DNA of 8,562 nt from NCBI GenBank assembly GCA_946183625.1, contig CAMHCL010000063.1, forward strand, positions 1 through 8,562, written 5' to 3'. Positions 8,294 to 8,562 of the stretch are shown here, piece after piece. Below the pieces are notes generated by a model. The model ran no database searches, was not told the DNA's origin, and saw nothing but the letters and a program-made list of their open reading frames with translations. Both the position numbers and the translations under genes were made by a program. Positions within the stretch are counted from its first letter, which is position 1. Every line of letters starts with the position of its first letter. Source of the stretch: an uncultured Lachnospiraceae bacterium (GTDB lineage Bacteria; Bacillota; Clostridia; Lachnospirales; Lachnospiraceae).

Positions 8294-8300
8294 AAATATG

Positions 8301-8308
8301 TCTCCTTT
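8301..8308 (-). promoter_or_regulatory. Ribosome binding site of purL
   Basis: AAAGGAGA on the minus strand ends 7 bases before the ATG at 8293. It is a strong Shine-Dalgarno match and fixes the purL start. There is no room for a purine riboswitch in the 63-bp gap upstream, and no such fold is visible. Confidence 0.8.
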
Positions 8309-8328
8309 ATTATTTGGTATATACTTAA

Positions 8329-8351
8329 TATCCGCGATAATTCGCAGGATA
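8329..8351 (-). other. Hairpin between M14-like gene and purL
   Basis: On the minus strand TATCC-T-GCGA, loop ATTA, TCGC-GGATA forms a nine-pair stem with one bulged T. It begins 5 bases after the stop of the upstream gene. Only TTAAG follows, not a T run, so it is a poor intrinsic terminator. It could instead protect the processed 3' end of the upstream message, lie in the purL leader, or, as a near-palindrome, bind a protein. The pairing is seen directly; the function is open. Confidence 0.4.
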
Positions 8352-8356
8352 CTAAA

Positions 8357-8562
8357 CTAACGATGTAACTTCTTTATCATCTTGAAGGCTACTTCATTCT
8401 GATATATTAGCGGATCATCCTGCATAAAGAATATGATTCCGTCGCACGGTGCCACCACTTTGCTGATCACATGTCCATCCATGGTATCAATAATGTCCGC
8501 AAGATAATCACCTCTCGAAACCTCATTCATCACATTTACATGCTTGATAAGGAATCCGGCAG
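8357..8562 (-). CDS. M14-like carboxypeptidase/aspartoacylase, C-terminal end only
   Basis: Only the last 67 codons are in the window; the gene continues off the right edge. The visible part has NEVSRGDYLADIID (12-25 of the fragment), then GHVISKVVAPCDGIIFF (29-45) and a closing P-LIYQNEVAFKM section. This matches the small beta-barrel, biotinyl-like tail seen at the C-terminus of M14-family zinc hydrolases of the succinylglutamate desuccinylase/aspartoacylase type, which cut amide bonds of small acyl-amino acids or peptides. The zinc-binding and catalytic residues would lie outside the window, so the activity cannot be checked. A biotinyl or lipoyl carrier domain is unlikely, because there is no MKM-type lysine motif at the hairpin turn (CDG is in the second half). 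It ends 63 bp before purL, with the hairpin at 8329-8351 between. The family call is moderately sure; the substrate is unknown. Confidence 0.6.
   Translation of the reverse strand, partial: AGFLIKHVNVMNEVSRGDYLADIIDTMDGHVISKVVAPCDGIIFFMQDDPLIYQNEVAFKMIKKLHR

Noticed and set aside
8294..8356. Purine riboswitch or PurR-type operator upstream of purL
   Set aside because: The gap is only 63 bp and has no three-way junction or recognisable PurR box.

Overview
The window reads as chromosomal DNA of a low-to-mid-GC Gram-positive anaerobe, most likely a member of the Clostridia and probably Lachnospiraceae. This rests on the long single-chain clostridial-type PurL, strong AGGAG-type ribosome binding sites, short intergenic gaps and the style of the proteins. 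No marker gene here settles the genus. I see no mobile element, CRISPR array, rRNA, tRNA, riboswitch or prophage signature.

All six genes lie on the minus strand, so transcription runs from high to low coordinates. In that order they are: the 3' end of an M14-type zinc carboxypeptidase/aspartoacylase-like gene (8357-8562, runs off the right edge); purL, the purine biosynthesis enzyme FGAM synthase (4400-8293); a MoxR-family AAA+ ATPase (3374-4327); a DUF58 protein (2252-3370); a polytopic membrane protein with a DUF4129-like cytoplasmic tail (979-2259); and an HscC-type Hsp70 (1-968, runs off the left edge). The gaps are 63 bp, 72 bp, 3 bp, an 8-bp overlap and 10 bp. The last four genes are therefore almost certainly one operon with translational coupling. 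No convincing intrinsic terminator separates purL from them, so read-through from purL is possible.

Functionally there are two blocks. The first is housekeeping: purL, step four of IMP synthesis, beside an unrelated hydrolase. The second is a MoxR-DUF58-membrane protein module, a widespread AAA+ chaperone arrangement whose substrates are mostly unknown, here joined to an Hsp70. Two things make this module unusual. The membrane protein has extra transmembrane segments where the common third gene carries an external transglutaminase domain. A specialised Hsp70 (HscC type) also sits in the same operon, which suggests an AAA+/Hsp70 pairing at the membrane. The rest of the operon, possibly including a J-domain partner, would lie beyond position 1.

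No non-coding stretch exceeds 75 bp. The two longest gaps hold only short hairpins and ribosome binding sites.
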